Source: CAZICM01 sp964537685
Lineage (GTDB): Bacteria > Myxococcota_A > Polyangia > Polyangiales > Polyangiaceae
DNA length: 64,000 bases
Assembly: GCA_964537685.1 (NCBI GenBank)
Contig: CAZICM010000019.1
Span: forward strand, 1 to 64,000
Direction of reading: 5' to 3'
Shown here: positions 25,744 through 34,564 of the stretch, in pieces
How the letters are laid out: each line of letters starts with the position of its first letter
How positions within the stretch are numbered: the first letter of the stretch is position 1
Made by a program: the position numbers and the translations under genes
Notes under the pieces: model-generated
What the model was told of the DNA's origin: nothing
What the model saw: only the letters and a program-made list of their open reading frames with translations
The model's database searches: none

Positions 25744-26271
25744 ATGCCCAAAGTCACTTTTGTCAACGAGCACCGCACCGTAAATGTCGAACCCGGCCGG
25801 CTAATTAGCGATATCGCGAGCGAGCTTGGCATTGCCGTGTGCCGCGAGGAATTCGCGACCACGGGCATCGGCAATTACACCGTTTGGGTGAAGGGTGAGG
25901 CGGGTAGCCTTTCGCCTCTTACCTTCGGCGAGAAATTCGGCGGCGCAAAAGGCATGAAGCGCTTTGCCAACAAGGCGCGCGTGCTGGGCGATGTGCAGGT
26001 GTGGACGCAGCAAGGCATGGGCGATCGCTTAAGAGCACCCCGGCCTGTGTCGGCCGCGCCCAGGCCGTCGGAAGATCCTGAAGCGCCGCGAAAGCCTATC
26101 GATGCGGCGGGAACGGCCGCGTTTAGATACGGTCATCCTCAAGCCGTTGGAAAAGGGGAGCGAACGCCTCAGCCGCGCACGACGGGCAAGGCCAAGGCCG
26201 CCGGAGCGGCGAAAGGGAAGGCTGCTGCCGCTGCCGCCGCCGAAGAGAGCGACAACGAGGAGAGCGAGTAG
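25744..26271 (+). CDS. 2Fe-2S ferredoxin-fold protein lacking cluster ligands
   Basis: 175 residues. Residues 1-90 follow the plant-type ferredoxin pattern closely: an N-terminal strand pair, LGIAVC, GNYTVWVKGEAGSLSPLT with Glu after it, and KRFANKARVLGDVQVW, which parallels RLACQ.RV.GDV.V. Yet only one Cys (Cys33) remains. The positions expected for the other ligands carry Ile42, Tyr45 and Asn76. It therefore probably does not bind a 2Fe-2S cluster. A Pro/Ala/Lys-rich tail of about 80 residues ends in an acidic NEESE stretch. It precedes the ThiO-like gene by 42 bases. A structural or regulatory role is inferred. Confidence 0.7.
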   Translation: MPKVTFVNEHRTVNVEPGRLISDIASELGIAVCREEFATTGIGNYTVWVKGEAGSLSPLTFGEKFGGAKGMKRFANKARVLGDVQVWTQQGMGDRLRAPRPVSAAPRPSEDPEAPRKPIDAAGTAAFRYGHPQAVGKGERTPQPRTTGKAKAAGAAKGKAAAAAAAEESDNEESE

Positions 26272-26313
26272 CCCAGGGCTGCGTATTGAATCGTTTGAAC
26301 AGGGAGCCCGCAG

Positions 26314-27435
26314 ATGCATGATGTCCTTGTGGTTGGAGGGGGCGCCGTCGGTTTGGCCTCGGCTCTCGCGATCGCCCGGGAATCAAGGCGAAGAGGCGGC
26401 GGGCGGGTAACGCTGCTCGAGCGGGCAAGCCCCGGAGCAGGCGCTTCGTCGACGGCGGCGGGTGTGCTTTCGGTGCAGGCCGAAGTGCATGAAGACAATG
26501 CGCTTGGACGGCTATGCGCGGAGAGCCTAAGACGCTGGCCAAGCTGGGTTTCGCAGCTCGCGGCCGATTCGGGGATCGATGTCGGATACCGGGCCTGCAA
26601 GGGCATTGCTGTCGCTTATGAGGCTGAAAGCGTTCAGTCCATGGCGGACGGGGCCGCGTGGTCATCGCCCTATGGCTTTGGCGTGAAGACCCTCTCTGCC
26701 GAACAAGCTTTTGCGTTGGAGCCCCAGCTCTCGCCGGAAATCGCGGGAGCGGCATTGTATGAGGCCGATGCGCGCATCGATCCGCCGCTTCTCGTCCGCG
26801 CGCTGTCCATATCGGCTCAGCGGGCGGGCGTGCTGATTCGCACGGGCGCCTATGTAAAACGTGTGCTTGTCCGCGATGGCCGGGCCTCAAGCGTGATGCT
26901 GGAAGACGGCCAAATCATCGGGGCAAACTCGGTGGTCATCGCCGCGGGCTCTTGGTCGACGCTTATCGAAGGCGCGCCTCTGCCTGACACGCTGATCAAA
27001 CCCGCCCGGGGTCAGATTGTGGAGCTGTACTGCGAAGAGCCCTTGTTCCAGAGCATCATCTTCGCGCCCGGCTGTTATATGTCGCCCCGCGACGACGGCC
27101 GCGTTTTGGTGGGCTCAACGATGGAATTCGTTGGATTTAGGCCAGGTGTCACCGCGGGAGCGATTCAATCCCTGCTCGCTTCAGCCATCCGTGTGGTGCC
27201 GGCGCTCGCAAACGCCGATATTCGCAGGACATCTTCGTGTTATCGCCCCTGTACCCCCGATGAGCTGCCGGTATTGGGTCAGACGAGTATTCCGGGGCTC
27301 TTTATCGCTTCGGGCCATTTTCGAAATGGCATCGTTCTAACGCCGCTTTCCGCCGAAATTGTCGCCTCGCTCGTCTGTGGAGAACCTCCGCCCGTCGATC
27401 TGTCGCCTTTCGCGCCCGGCCGTTCTTTTGCCTAA
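26314..27435 (+). CDS. Glycine oxidase ThiO-like FAD-dependent amine oxidase
   Basis: 373 residues of the DAO family. The FAD Rossmann motif is VVGGGAVGLASALAIA at the N-terminus. STAAGVLS near residue 50 and the C-terminal SGHFRNGIVLTPLSAE are strongly ThiO-like, giving oxidative deamination of glycine for thiazole synthesis. RTSSCYRPCTPDELPVLG is also characteristic. An AGGGAG ribosome binding site precedes ATG 26314. No thiG, thiS or thiC is present, so D-amino-acid oxidation is an alternative. Its stop overlaps the convergent NUDIX gene by four bases. Confidence 0.83.
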   Translation: MHDVLVVGGGAVGLASALAIARESRRRGGGRVTLLERASPGAGASSTAAGVLSVQAEVHEDNALGRLCAESLRRWPSWVSQLAADSGIDVGYRACKGIAVAYEAESVQSMADGAAWSSPYGFGVKTLSAEQAFALEPQLSPEIAGAALYEADARIDPPLLVRALSISAQRAGVLIRTGAYVKRVLVRDGRASSVMLEDGQIIGANSVVIAAGSWSTLIEGAPLPDTLIKPARGQIVELYCEEPLFQSIIFAPGCYMSPRDDGRVLVGSTMEFVGFRPGVTAGAIQSLLASAIRVVPALANADIRRTSSCYRPCTPDELPVLGQTSIPGLFIASGHFRNGIVLTPLSAEIVASLVCGEPPPVDLSPFAPGRSFA

Positions 27436-27866
27436 GGATTCGCGCTCAAGAGCGCTCTCACCTTCGCCAGCACCGCCACATCCGCCGCTGGAAATAGATC
27501 ATCCCTTAAATCCAGCCCCCCAGCCCACCATACATCCGCCACATCCAGCGGAGCCGGCATCGGCGAGCCTTCCAGCCGCTCCGCCCTAAAAAACAAAAGC
27601 AGCACCGATTTCTCCGCATAGCGATGGAAAGTCACATCCACCACATCGCCCACCGCCGCATCGATCCCCACTTCCTCTTTCAGCTCGCGGGAAAGCGCTT
27701 CCCTTGGATCTTCCCCAGCCTCCACCTTCCCGCCCGGAAACTCCCACAATCCTTCCAGATGCGTGCCCCGCTTGCGCTGCGTTAAGAGCACCCGCCCGTC
27801 TTCGATCAGCACCGCCGCGCTGACCAACACACTGGGCTTTTTCATCAAATCAACCGAATGGCTCAT
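27432..27866 (-). CDS. NUDIX hydrolase (MutT/8-oxo-dGTP diphosphatase-like)
   Basis: About 144 residues from ATG 27866, or 137 from ATG 27845. Longer versions would run into purM on the other strand and are unlikely. The NUDIX box is clear: GGKVEAGEDPREALSRELKE, with the metal-binding RExxEE read as RELKEEVG. LEGLWEFPGG directly before it is typical of MutT/CTP-type pyrophosphohydrolases that sanitise oxidised nucleotides. It diverges from purM and converges with the ThiO-like gene. Confidence 0.87.
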   Translation of the reverse strand: MSHSVDLMKKPSVLVSAAVLIEDGRVLLTQRKRGTHLEGLWEFPGGKVEAGEDPREALSRELKEEVGIDAAVGDVVDVTFHRYAEKSVLLLFFRAERLEGSPMPAPLDVADVWWAGGLDLRDDLFPAADVAVLAKVRALLSANP

Positions 27867-27945
27867 AAGCAGGGCGCCGTATTCCGCCTCCATCCCGTTG
27901 ACAAGAACCTTTTCGCGGTGTCTCGCCTGTGCCAATGCGCGGCCT

Positions 27946-29004
27946 ATGGCAATCACCTACAAACAGGCCGGGGTCGATATCGATGCGGGCGACGAGCTGG
28001 TCGAACGAATCGCGCGCCTCGCCAAGCCCACGAAAATACCTGAAATGCTGTCCGGGGTCGGCGGCTTTGCCGGCCTGTGCGCGCTGCCTCCGGGCATGAG
28101 CGAACCGGTTTTGGTCTCCGGAACGGACGGTGTGGGCACCAAATTAAAAGTGGCGTTTGAAACAGGTGTGCATGACACCGTGGGCATCGATTTGGTGGCC
28201 ATGTGTGTCAACGATGTGCTGACGGTAGGAGCGCGGCCGCTTTTCTTTTTGGATTATTTTGGGACGGGGCGTCTGAATGTCGATGTAGGGGAGGCGGTAA
28301 TTCGGGGCATTGCCGAGGGCTGCCGCCAAGCGGGTTGTGCGCTGTTGGGAGGCGAAACGGCCGAGCTGCCCGGGATGTATGCCGATGGTGAATACGATTT
28401 GGCGGGGTTTTGCGTGGGCGTCGTGGAGCGCTCACGCATATTGGGCGGTCCAAAGGTGCGGCTGGGCGATAGGGTGATAGGCATTGCGTCGAGCGGACTG
28501 CATTCCAACGGTTATTCGCTGGCCCGGCGGGTCTTGCACCGGGAAATGGGACTAAAGACCAGCGATATTCTACCCAGCCTGGGAAAGAGCGTGGGTGAAG
28601 CGCTGCTCGTGCCGACCAAAATCTATGCGCGGGCCGTGTCGGCGCTTCAAACGAAGCTGGGCGAGGATCTTCATGGCTTATCGCACATTACGGGCGGAGG
28701 ACTTCCTGGCAATGTACCCCGGGTGCTGGAGGAAGGACTGGGGGTGGAACTGGATGTATCGGCTTATGAGCGGCCTGAAATCTTTAAGATCATCGCCCGG
28801 GGAGGGCCCGTCGAAGAGCTCGAGATGAGGCGGACATTTAATATAGGTGTGGGTCTGGTGGCGATGGTGCGAAAAGGGACGGAAGATCAAGCCTTGGAGG
28901 CGCTGGCCTTAGTGGGGGAGAGCGCATTTATTTTGGGTCAAGTGATTTCGGTGGGAGACGTTTCTTTTGAAGAGCGGGTGCGTTTTATTCATGAACCGAG
29001 ATAG
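27946..29004 (+). CDS. purM: Phosphoribosylformylglycinamidine cyclo-ligase PurM (AIR synthetase)
   Basis: ATP-dependent ring closure of FGAM to AIR, step five of purine synthesis. The 352-residue protein starts at ATG 27946 (MAITYKQAGVDIDAGDE, the exact family opening). It shows VSGTDGVGTKLK, MCVNDVLTVGARPLFFLDYF, LLGGETAELPGMY and IASSGLHSNGYSLAR. All are PurM signatures. It is followed by purN after 9 bases, forming a purMN pair as in many bacteria. No PurR-type operator is apparent. Confidence 0.97.
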   Translation: MAITYKQAGVDIDAGDELVERIARLAKPTKIPEMLSGVGGFAGLCALPPGMSEPVLVSGTDGVGTKLKVAFETGVHDTVGIDLVAMCVNDVLTVGARPLFFLDYFGTGRLNVDVGEAVIRGIAEGCRQAGCALLGGETAELPGMYADGEYDLAGFCVGVVERSRILGGPKVRLGDRVIGIASSGLHSNGYSLARRVLHREMGLKTSDILPSLGKSVGEALLVPTKIYARAVSALQTKLGEDLHGLSHITGGGLPGNVPRVLEEGLGVELDVSAYERPEIFKIIARGGPVEELEMRRTFNIGVGLVAMVRKGTEDQALEALALVGESAFILGQVISVGDVSFEERVRFIHEPR

Positions 29005-29013
29005 GGGGCGAGC

Positions 29014-29646
29014 ATGATAAAGCTTGGAATTTTAATATCGGGACGAGGCTCGAATTTACAGGCGATTATCGATGCGATAGCCCGGGGCGACTTACAAAAC
29101 ACCCGGATTGCCCTGGTGATCTCAAACAAAAGCGAAGCGCAGGGGCTAGAGCGGGCCGAACGGGCCGGAATACCCGCGCGGGTGATTTCCCATCATGATT
29201 ATAAAACGCGGGAAGCCTTTGATGGGGCCTTGGTGCAAGCACTGAAGGAAGCGGAGGTGGATTGGGTGGTCCTGGCGGGATTTATGCGCCTGTTGACGCC
29301 TGTTTTTCTGGACGCCTTTCGTCATCGGGTGATCAATGTACATCCGTCGCTGTTGCCTGCATTTCCTGGGGTAGATGCTCAGGCTCAGGCGCTTTCCTAT
29401 GGGGTTAAGGTGACGGGCTGCACGGTGCATCTGGTGGACGCGGGCATGGATACGGGGCCGGTGATTGCTCAGACGGCGGTGACTGTGATGGAGGGGGATA
29501 CGAGGGATATGCTGGCGGAGAGGATTTTGATCGAGGAACATGCGACGCTGGTGAAGGCGCTCGGGTGGGTGGAACAGGGCCGAATCCGGCTGCTTGAAGA
29601 GGGGCAGGGGAGGAGGAGGGTGGGGGTTTGGGAGAGAATTTCTTAA
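29014..29646 (+). CDS. purN: Phosphoribosylglycinamide formyltransferase PurN
   Basis: Transfers a formyl group from 10-formyl-THF to GAR. The 210-residue protein has the N-terminal GILISGRGSNLQAI phosphate-binding loop and the active-site strand RVINVHPSLLPAFPG (Asn and His). GCTVHLVDAGMDTGPVIAQ carries the catalytic Asp. It lies 9 bases after purM and is probably co-transcribed. The 3' end is rich in AGG/GGG codons and runs directly into a decayed Rpn-family gene on the opposite strand. Confidence 0.97.
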   Translation: MIKLGILISGRGSNLQAIIDAIARGDLQNTRIALVISNKSEAQGLERAERAGIPARVISHHDYKTREAFDGALVQALKEAEVDWVVLAGFMRLLTPVFLDAFRHRVINVHPSLLPAFPGVDAQAQALSYGVKVTGCTVHLVDAGMDTGPVIAQTAVTVMEGDTRDMLAERILIEEHATLVKALGWVEQGRIRLLEEGQGRRRVGVWERIS

Positions 29647-29668
29647 GAGAAGACTTCTTCAGGATGAT

Positions 29669-30300
29669 TTATTGGCCGTTGGAAGGGTCTTCAGCAAACA
29701 GCTCTTCGGCGCTGTTCGCCATGAGGGAATTGTGCGTCCAGCGCTGAAGAAGAGCGGGGTCCTCGCAGGTGGCAATTCTTTGCTGTTGCTCTTGCGTGAG
29801 CATCAGATTTTTTTTGCTTGACAAAGTCGAAAAGAATGGTGCGAAGGGCTTTAAGCAAACCTTGGGCTTCGCCGATGGCGCGCCCCTGCATTTCGCCGCG
29901 AGCCTCGCCGCGAGCCTCGCCACGAGCTTCGCCGATCGCTTCAGCTTCTGCCTTGGCTTGTGCAACGGCTCGTTCAACCGCTTGTTCAAGCAAACGTTTA
30001 ATGAAAGGAATCTGAGTGATGTCGTGTTGGCCGCTGATCTGCATGACTATCATCAATCCAAAAAACGCGCTCATTCCAATTTCATGACCGCCGTGAGGCT
30101 CGCGCGCGTGGGCAAGCGCCGAAAGCACCGCCAGCGATGGATCGCTCCGGGCTTGTTCTTCGCTGGTAATTAATCACGTCCGCTCGAAATTCGATGGGCA
30201 CAAACTGATCGATGGACGCATTGGTAACGCGAAAGGATTTATAGGCGGGAAGCTTCGATTTTAATACGCTTTTGAGAAGTGCATTCTCTGGTTCGGAAAT
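29669..30300 (-). pseudogene. Decayed Rpn-family nuclease/putative transposase (5'-truncated, frameshifted)
   Basis: Three frames on the minus strand together give one Rpn/DUF4351-like C-terminal half. Segment one (about 30300-30185) reads ...FRVTNASIDQFVPIEFRADV. Segment two (about 30178-29810), in another frame, reads LAVLSALAHAREPH. It then has the IPFIKRLLEQAVER helix and GEARGEARGEAR repeats encoded by 12-base DNA repeats. Segment three (29810-29669) reads LTQEQQQRIATCEDPALLQRW to a stop. Frames change near 30180 and at an A8 tract (29815-29808). The N-terminal nuclease half is missing, and a DHFR-family gene begins there. The gene is almost certainly inactive. Confidence 0.75.
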
Positions 30301-30400
30301 GCTTCGGACGCAGATCTGGGCAGTTAAGGCCGCAATCGGATGGACCGGAGAAGCCCATCCAAGCAGGCCAGTGAGGGACCAGCAGCATCGGGGAGGGCTC

Positions 30401-30964
30401 CTAGGCAGCTCGGACAAGGTACGTACTCTGCAGAAAGCCAAATTCAAACGCTTTGGCTTCCACCAGATGCAGCTTCTGAGTTCGCCCCGTCTCCCCAAAG
30501 AGGGGCCGCCCCGCGCCCAGTAAAATAGGAATCACCGTGATCGTGATCTGATGAATCAAGCCTTCGGCCAAAAATGCCTGTATCGTCTTGCCCCCATCAA
30601 TATAGAGATGCCGTTTGCCTTCGCGGCCTAGTCTTTCCACCAAGGTCCGCGGCGCCTCCGAGGTCATGGAAACTGTACGCTGGAGATGCTCGGGCAATGT
30701 GAAGGGCCGCGTCGTCAATACAATCACGGGTTTGCTGGCATAAGGCCATGGGTCAAAGTGAAGCACCTGTTCAAAGGTATGGCGTCCCATCACCAGCGCG
30801 TCAACCGAAGCAAAAAATGCCCCATAGCCACAGTCTTCGCCCGGGGGCACGGTCGCGTTGGCTTCATTGAGCCAATCGATGCTTCCATCGGGACGGGAGA
30901 TAAAACCATCGAGGCTCGTGGCAATGAATACGGAACAGCGGGGATTTTGCATGGAGCCATCCAT
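30401..30964 (-). CDS. Dihydrofolate reductase-family (RibD C-terminal-like) protein
   Basis: 187 residues (an internal ATG at 30952 would remove four). It shows IATSLDGFISRPDGSIDWL at the start, VMGRHTFEQVL for nucleotide contact, and GGKTIQAFLAEGLIHQITITVIPILLG-type segments in the second half. This is the standard pattern of stand-alone RibD_C/DHFR-like oxidoreductases in bacteria. The cofactor is likely NADPH and the substrate is unknown. It lies where the front part of the adjacent Rpn pseudogene would be, which suggests rearrangement. Confidence 0.82.
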   Translation of the reverse strand: MDGSMQNPRCSVFIATSLDGFISRPDGSIDWLNEANATVPPGEDCGYGAFFASVDALVMGRHTFEQVLHFDPWPYASKPVIVLTTRPFTLPEHLQRTVSMTSEAPRTLVERLGREGKRHLYIDGGKTIQAFLAEGLIHQITITVIPILLGAGRPLFGETGRTQKLHLVEAKAFEFGFLQSTYLVRAA

Positions 30965-31071
30965 TTAGGGTTTGTTGGCAACGCGCGGTTTTTATGCAGG
31001 TTCTGCTCCCCGCGCAAGCTTTTGCTATTGCGGCGCCAAGCTCAATATACTTCCTCTCGCTAGAGACCTCT

Positions 31072-32619
31072 GTGATCCACCGCCACTACGATGTCGTCGT
31101 CCTCGGCCGCTCCATTGCGGCCCTCACCGTCGCCGCACTCTTGGCCCGCCGCGATTTTACCGTGCTCTTGGCGGGTCAGGGCGAGCGCCCCGCGAATTAT
31201 TCCGTCGAAGGCCGTTCTTTAAGGCGCCGCTCCGCGACCATGCTCGCCGCCAATTCGCCCGCATGGGCGCGCGTCATCGTCGAGCTGGCTCAGTCCCAAA
31301 CCTGGAAGCGAAGGGTTTCGGCCGCTTCGCCCATGCTCCAAATCCTCGCCCCGCGTTCTAGGCTCGATGTGCATCCCGATTTGGCCCTCTTTGTTCGGGA
31401 GGTGGATCGGGAATTCCCCGAAATACACCGCTTAATCGATGAGCTCTATGCCGAGCTCGCCCGTCTGAACGCTTCTGCTGATGAGGTGTTCGAAAAAGAT
31501 GCGGTCTGGCCTCCAGGCACCTTTTGGGAAAGGCGCGAAACCGGCCGTCATGCGGCGATGTTGCCTTATATCCGCGCCGAACCCGATGCCGATCTTTTGG
31601 TCGATTTTCCCCGCGGTCACCTGTTCCGGCAGATCGTCAGTTCCTCGGTTTTGTTTGGGACGGCGCTTTCGACACTGCCTCCGCCTTTTGCCGTGGCGCG
31701 ATTGCATGGTGCGTGGACGCGGGGGCTCTTTGTTCTTCCGGGCGGCGAGGATGAGCTGGAAGAATTTATGGTCGAGCGGATTGAGGCGCATGGAGGCCGG
31801 GTGCTGCGCAATGGCCGGGCCGCAAGCCTGCAGGTGAAGCGCGGTGTGGCCACGGGTGTGCTGCTCGATGGTGAAGAGCATGTGACGGGTGCCGACTTTG
31901 TGATTTCCGACGGCGAGGGCGAGATGATTGCGGCGCTCTCGGGCGGTGAAGGCATTCATAAGCGGGCACAGCGTGAATGGCCTCGCATTACGTCGTCCGT
32001 CGGCCGGTTTGTTGCGTGTCTCGTTGTCAAAAAATCCGGGCTGCCCGCGCCTCTCGGCCCTGAAGTCCTTATTTTGCCGGGCGATCGGCAGCATCGCGGC
32101 CTGTTCAGAATTCCCCGCGCCGTGCATTTGCAGCGCTGTGAGCTCGCAGGTTTTCCCGATGAAATATTGTTGGTCGCCGAAATGCTCTTGCCCGACAGCG
32201 GGCCGCTTTCCCTAACCGATGCGAGGGAGGCGATTGTGGCGGCGATCGCAGCGGAATTGCCTTTTGTGGAAGAGCATCTGGTGCTTGTCGATTCCGTGCA
32301 CGATGGCCTTCCCGTGTGGATTTACCAAAATGGAAAACGCCGTTTGCTCGATCGGCTTCATGTGAAGGGCGCGCTCAACGCGGCCGAACCGATGGTCCGG
32401 CAAATCGAAGTCGATCCCCCTGGCTATTTGGGGCTCGCCGGCGAGCCGATTCGCGGCCCGATCGAACATACGCTGCTGGTCGGCCGAAGCGTGCTTCCAG
32501 GCTTGGGTCAGGAAGGGCAATTGTTGGCCGCTTGGGGCGCCGCAAGGCTCATTACCCGCACCGATCGCAAAAAAGAACGGATGCGCCGCGATATGTGGAG
32601 CAAGGTCGAAATTGGATGA
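31072..32619 (+). CDS. FAD-dependent oxidoreductase (phytoene desaturase-like)
   Basis: About 515 residues from GTG 31072, whose first residues VIHRHYDVVVLGRSIAAL begin the Rossmann fold. The dinucleotide motif reads GRSIAAL rather than GxGxxG, a weakened version. The C-terminal segment LVGRSVLPGLGQEGQLLAAWG matches the FAD-binding end of carotenoid or phytoene desaturase-like proteins. No crt genes are nearby, so the substrate is unknown. It leads a plus-strand run of tightly spaced genes. Membrane association is possible but not evident. Confidence 0.7.
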   Translation: MIHRHYDVVVLGRSIAALTVAALLARRDFTVLLAGQGERPANYSVEGRSLRRRSATMLAANSPAWARVIVELAQSQTWKRRVSAASPMLQILAPRSRLDVHPDLALFVREVDREFPEIHRLIDELYAELARLNASADEVFEKDAVWPPGTFWERRETGRHAAMLPYIRAEPDADLLVDFPRGHLFRQIVSSSVLFGTALSTLPPPFAVARLHGAWTRGLFVLPGGEDELEEFMVERIEAHGGRVLRNGRAASLQVKRGVATGVLLDGEEHVTGADFVISDGEGEMIAALSGGEGIHKRAQREWPRITSSVGRFVACLVVKKSGLPAPLGPEVLILPGDRQHRGLFRIPRAVHLQRCELAGFPDEILLVAEMLLPDSGPLSLTDAREAIVAAIAAELPFVEEHLVLVDSVHDGLPVWIYQNGKRRLLDRLHVKGALNAAEPMVRQIEVDPPGYLGLAGEPIRGPIEHTLLVGRSVLPGLGQEGQLLAAWGAARLITRTDRKKERMRRDMWSKVEIG

Positions 32620-32762
32620 TGCTCTTATCCAATACAATTGAAGTGGCCACCCCCGATCGGAATCGACGCGAAGCGGCACAAACAGCGCTTCTGCAGACAA
32701 ACAAAGCCCAGAAGCTGAGCCGCATTGCAGTAGAATTGCGAAAAAGAACTCATCCGCGATAA
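32616..32762 (+). CDS. Possible small basic protein
   Basis: A 48-codon frame whose ATG overlaps the preceding stop (ATGA) and which fills the gap to the next gene. The product is polar and basic (ends LRKRTHPR) with no recognisable motif. Coupled start and exact fit argue for it. Lack of any homologous pattern argues against it. Confidence 0.25.
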   Translation: MMLLSNTIEVATPDRNRREAAQTALLQTNKAQKLSRIAVELRKRTHPR

Positions 32763-32795
32763 CGTGTGAACTTCGAAAGCCAGAGTGGAGATCTC

Positions 32796-33989
32796 ATGAC
32801 GAACCGCGCATTTCGAATGGGCCTGCTAACAGGAGCGGGACTGTCCGCATGCCTATTTGCGGCTGGACAAGCGCCGTGTGCAGAGCCCGGCCCGGACACG
32901 CTCGCAATCAGCGTAATTGCCGTTCAAACGCCCGATGCCGATGACCAGGCCGAGGCGCTGACCAAGGCCCTGCGCGCGGCGGTAAAAGGGCTGCCCGGAT
33001 GGTCTCTCGCGGAAGGCGATTATTCGCTCGAGGTGTTGACCATCAGCCTGAAGTGCGTGGAGCCGCCGGACGTGGCGTGTCAATCGAGGATTGCCGATCA
33101 AATCAAGGCCGATCGTTATGTGTGGGGGATCATTCAAAAGGATGGCCCGAGTTCGGTGAAGGGCGACATTCATTTGTGGATTCGGGGGCAGGGAACGAAT
33201 GACGCGAAGGTGAGCTACAGCGCGAATCTCACGGAAGCCAACGACGATGCGCTGAGGCGCGTTGCGCAGGAAACGATGGATAAGCTCACGGGCGGGCCGC
33301 CGAAGGGGACGGTTCATGTGAAGGTGGGCAAGGACATCGCCGGTCAAGTGTTTATCGATGGCCAGCCTGTGGGTGCGCTTTCTGCGGGCGAGGGGAAGTT
33401 TTCGTATCCGGCCGGCGCTCACAAAGTGTCGGTGAAGGCCGAGGGATACTCGAGCGTAGAGACGCCGGTAAGCGTAAAGCCTCAAGCCACGTCTGAAGTC
33501 GCGGTGACACTGGTGCCGCTGGAGTCGGCGCAGCCCACAAACTGGAAACGGATTGGCGGTTTTGTGGGTATCGGCGCGGGCGTCGTCTTTGGTGCTGTAG
33601 GCGCGATTAGCGGAGTCAGCGTGCTGAGCAAGCAAAACGATTTCGACGAATACCGAAAGCAGACCGTCTCGCCAAACGGCAACAACGGTTATGCGCAGCA
33701 GACCGATATCTGCCAGTTCGCCAGGGACAACAAGACCTTCGGGGCCAACGGAACAGATCCCCAAGTGCCCGCCGACCGGGATCGCATCATCAGTATTTGC
33801 GATGAGACCAGTACGCTCGAGGTGCTTCAGTACATCATGTATCCCTTAGCGGCGATCTCCGCGGGAGCAGGCGTGTACCTGCTGATGACGAGCAGCTCTG
33901 CCGCCGAAGCCGCGCCGAAGGCGGGCTGGACCATCAAGCCCAGTGTGGGGCTGCGAAGCGGCTCGCTGGATTTCACCTATCGCTTTTAA
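32796..33989 (+). CDS. PEGA-domain membrane protein
   Basis: About 397 residues from ATG 32796, preceded by GGAG. An upstream GTG 32766 is less likely. The signal peptide ends around APCAE. Residues 30-170 form a periplasmic domain that may bind other factors (VIAVQTPDADDQAEALTKAL). A PEGA-type domain follows at about 175-245 (GQVFIDGQPVGAL and FSYPAGAHKVSVKAEGY). Near residue 255 a hydrophobic Gly-rich helix occurs, and another lies near 350. The C-terminus DFTYRF ends in Phe. The organisation is common in myxobacteria. Its role, perhaps cell-envelope sensing, is inferred. rsmD follows after 9 bases. Confidence 0.75.
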   Translation: MTNRAFRMGLLTGAGLSACLFAAGQAPCAEPGPDTLAISVIAVQTPDADDQAEALTKALRAAVKGLPGWSLAEGDYSLEVLTISLKCVEPPDVACQSRIADQIKADRYVWGIIQKDGPSSVKGDIHLWIRGQGTNDAKVSYSANLTEANDDALRRVAQETMDKLTGGPPKGTVHVKVGKDIAGQVFIDGQPVGALSAGEGKFSYPAGAHKVSVKAEGYSSVETPVSVKPQATSEVAVTLVPLESAQPTNWKRIGGFVGIGAGVVFGAVGAISGVSVLSKQNDFDEYRKQTVSPNGNNGYAQQTDICQFARDNKTFGANGTDPQVPADRDRIISICDETSTLEVLQYIMYPLAAISAGAGVYLLMTSSSAAEAAPKAGWTIKPSVGLRSGSLDFTYRF

Positions 33990-33998
33990 CGGCGGCTC

Positions 33999-34556
33999 AT
34001 GCGCGTTATCGCGGGCCGGTTTGGGGGGCGCAGGCTAATTGCGCCCGAAGGCGCTCAAACGCGGCCAACGGCTGATCGCGTGCGTGAAGCGCTGTTTTCG
34101 ATTTTGGGCAACAGCGTGGAAGGCGCGCGGGTGCTCGACTTGTATGCAGGCACCGGCGCCTTGGGCATCGAGGCTTTATCGCGCGGAGCGGTATTTGCGA
34201 TGTTTGTCGAGCAGGCGAGGGGCGCGTTTTCGGCCCTGCAGGAAAATCTTCGCTCGCTTGAGCTTTCGGCTGAAAGCTTTGCGCTGAAGCAGTCGGTGGA
34301 ACGATCGTTTCCACAGATCTCGCGGCGCGCGCCCTTCGATGTGGTCTTCGCCGACCCGCCTTACGCAGGGCTTCGTCAAGCGGCTTTTGTGGTGGGCTCG
34401 CTGCTCTCCATCGAAGGCATGCTGAAGGCATCGGGACAGTTGGTGCTGGAGCACGCCGGACGTGACCGGGCACCTGAAGTTGTGCGCATGAAACACGTTG
34501 AGACCCGTTCTTACGGCGAAGCGGCGCTGTCTTTTTATGTGCCGGAAAGCGTATAA
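33999..34556 (+). CDS. rsmD: 16S rRNA (guanine966-N2)-methyltransferase RsmD
   Basis: 185 residues. The N-terminus MRVIAGRFGGRRL and the TRPTADRVREALFSIL segment are diagnostic of RsmD. The SAM motif DLYAGTGALGIEALSRGA is at about 47-64, and the catalytic VVFADPPYAG at about 113-122. It methylates G966 of 16S rRNA on the 30S subunit. It is often paired with coaD, which is not present here. It lies 9 bases after the PEGA gene and 8 bases before the AgmX/PglI gene. Confidence 0.95.
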   Translation: MRVIAGRFGGRRLIAPEGAQTRPTADRVREALFSILGNSVEGARVLDLYAGTGALGIEALSRGAVFAMFVEQARGAFSALQENLRSLELSAESFALKQSVERSFPQISRRAPFDVVFADPPYAGLRQAAFVVGSLLSIEGMLKASGQLVLEHAGRDRAPEVVRMKHVETRSYGEAALSFYVPESV

Positions 34557-34564
34557 AGAACGGC

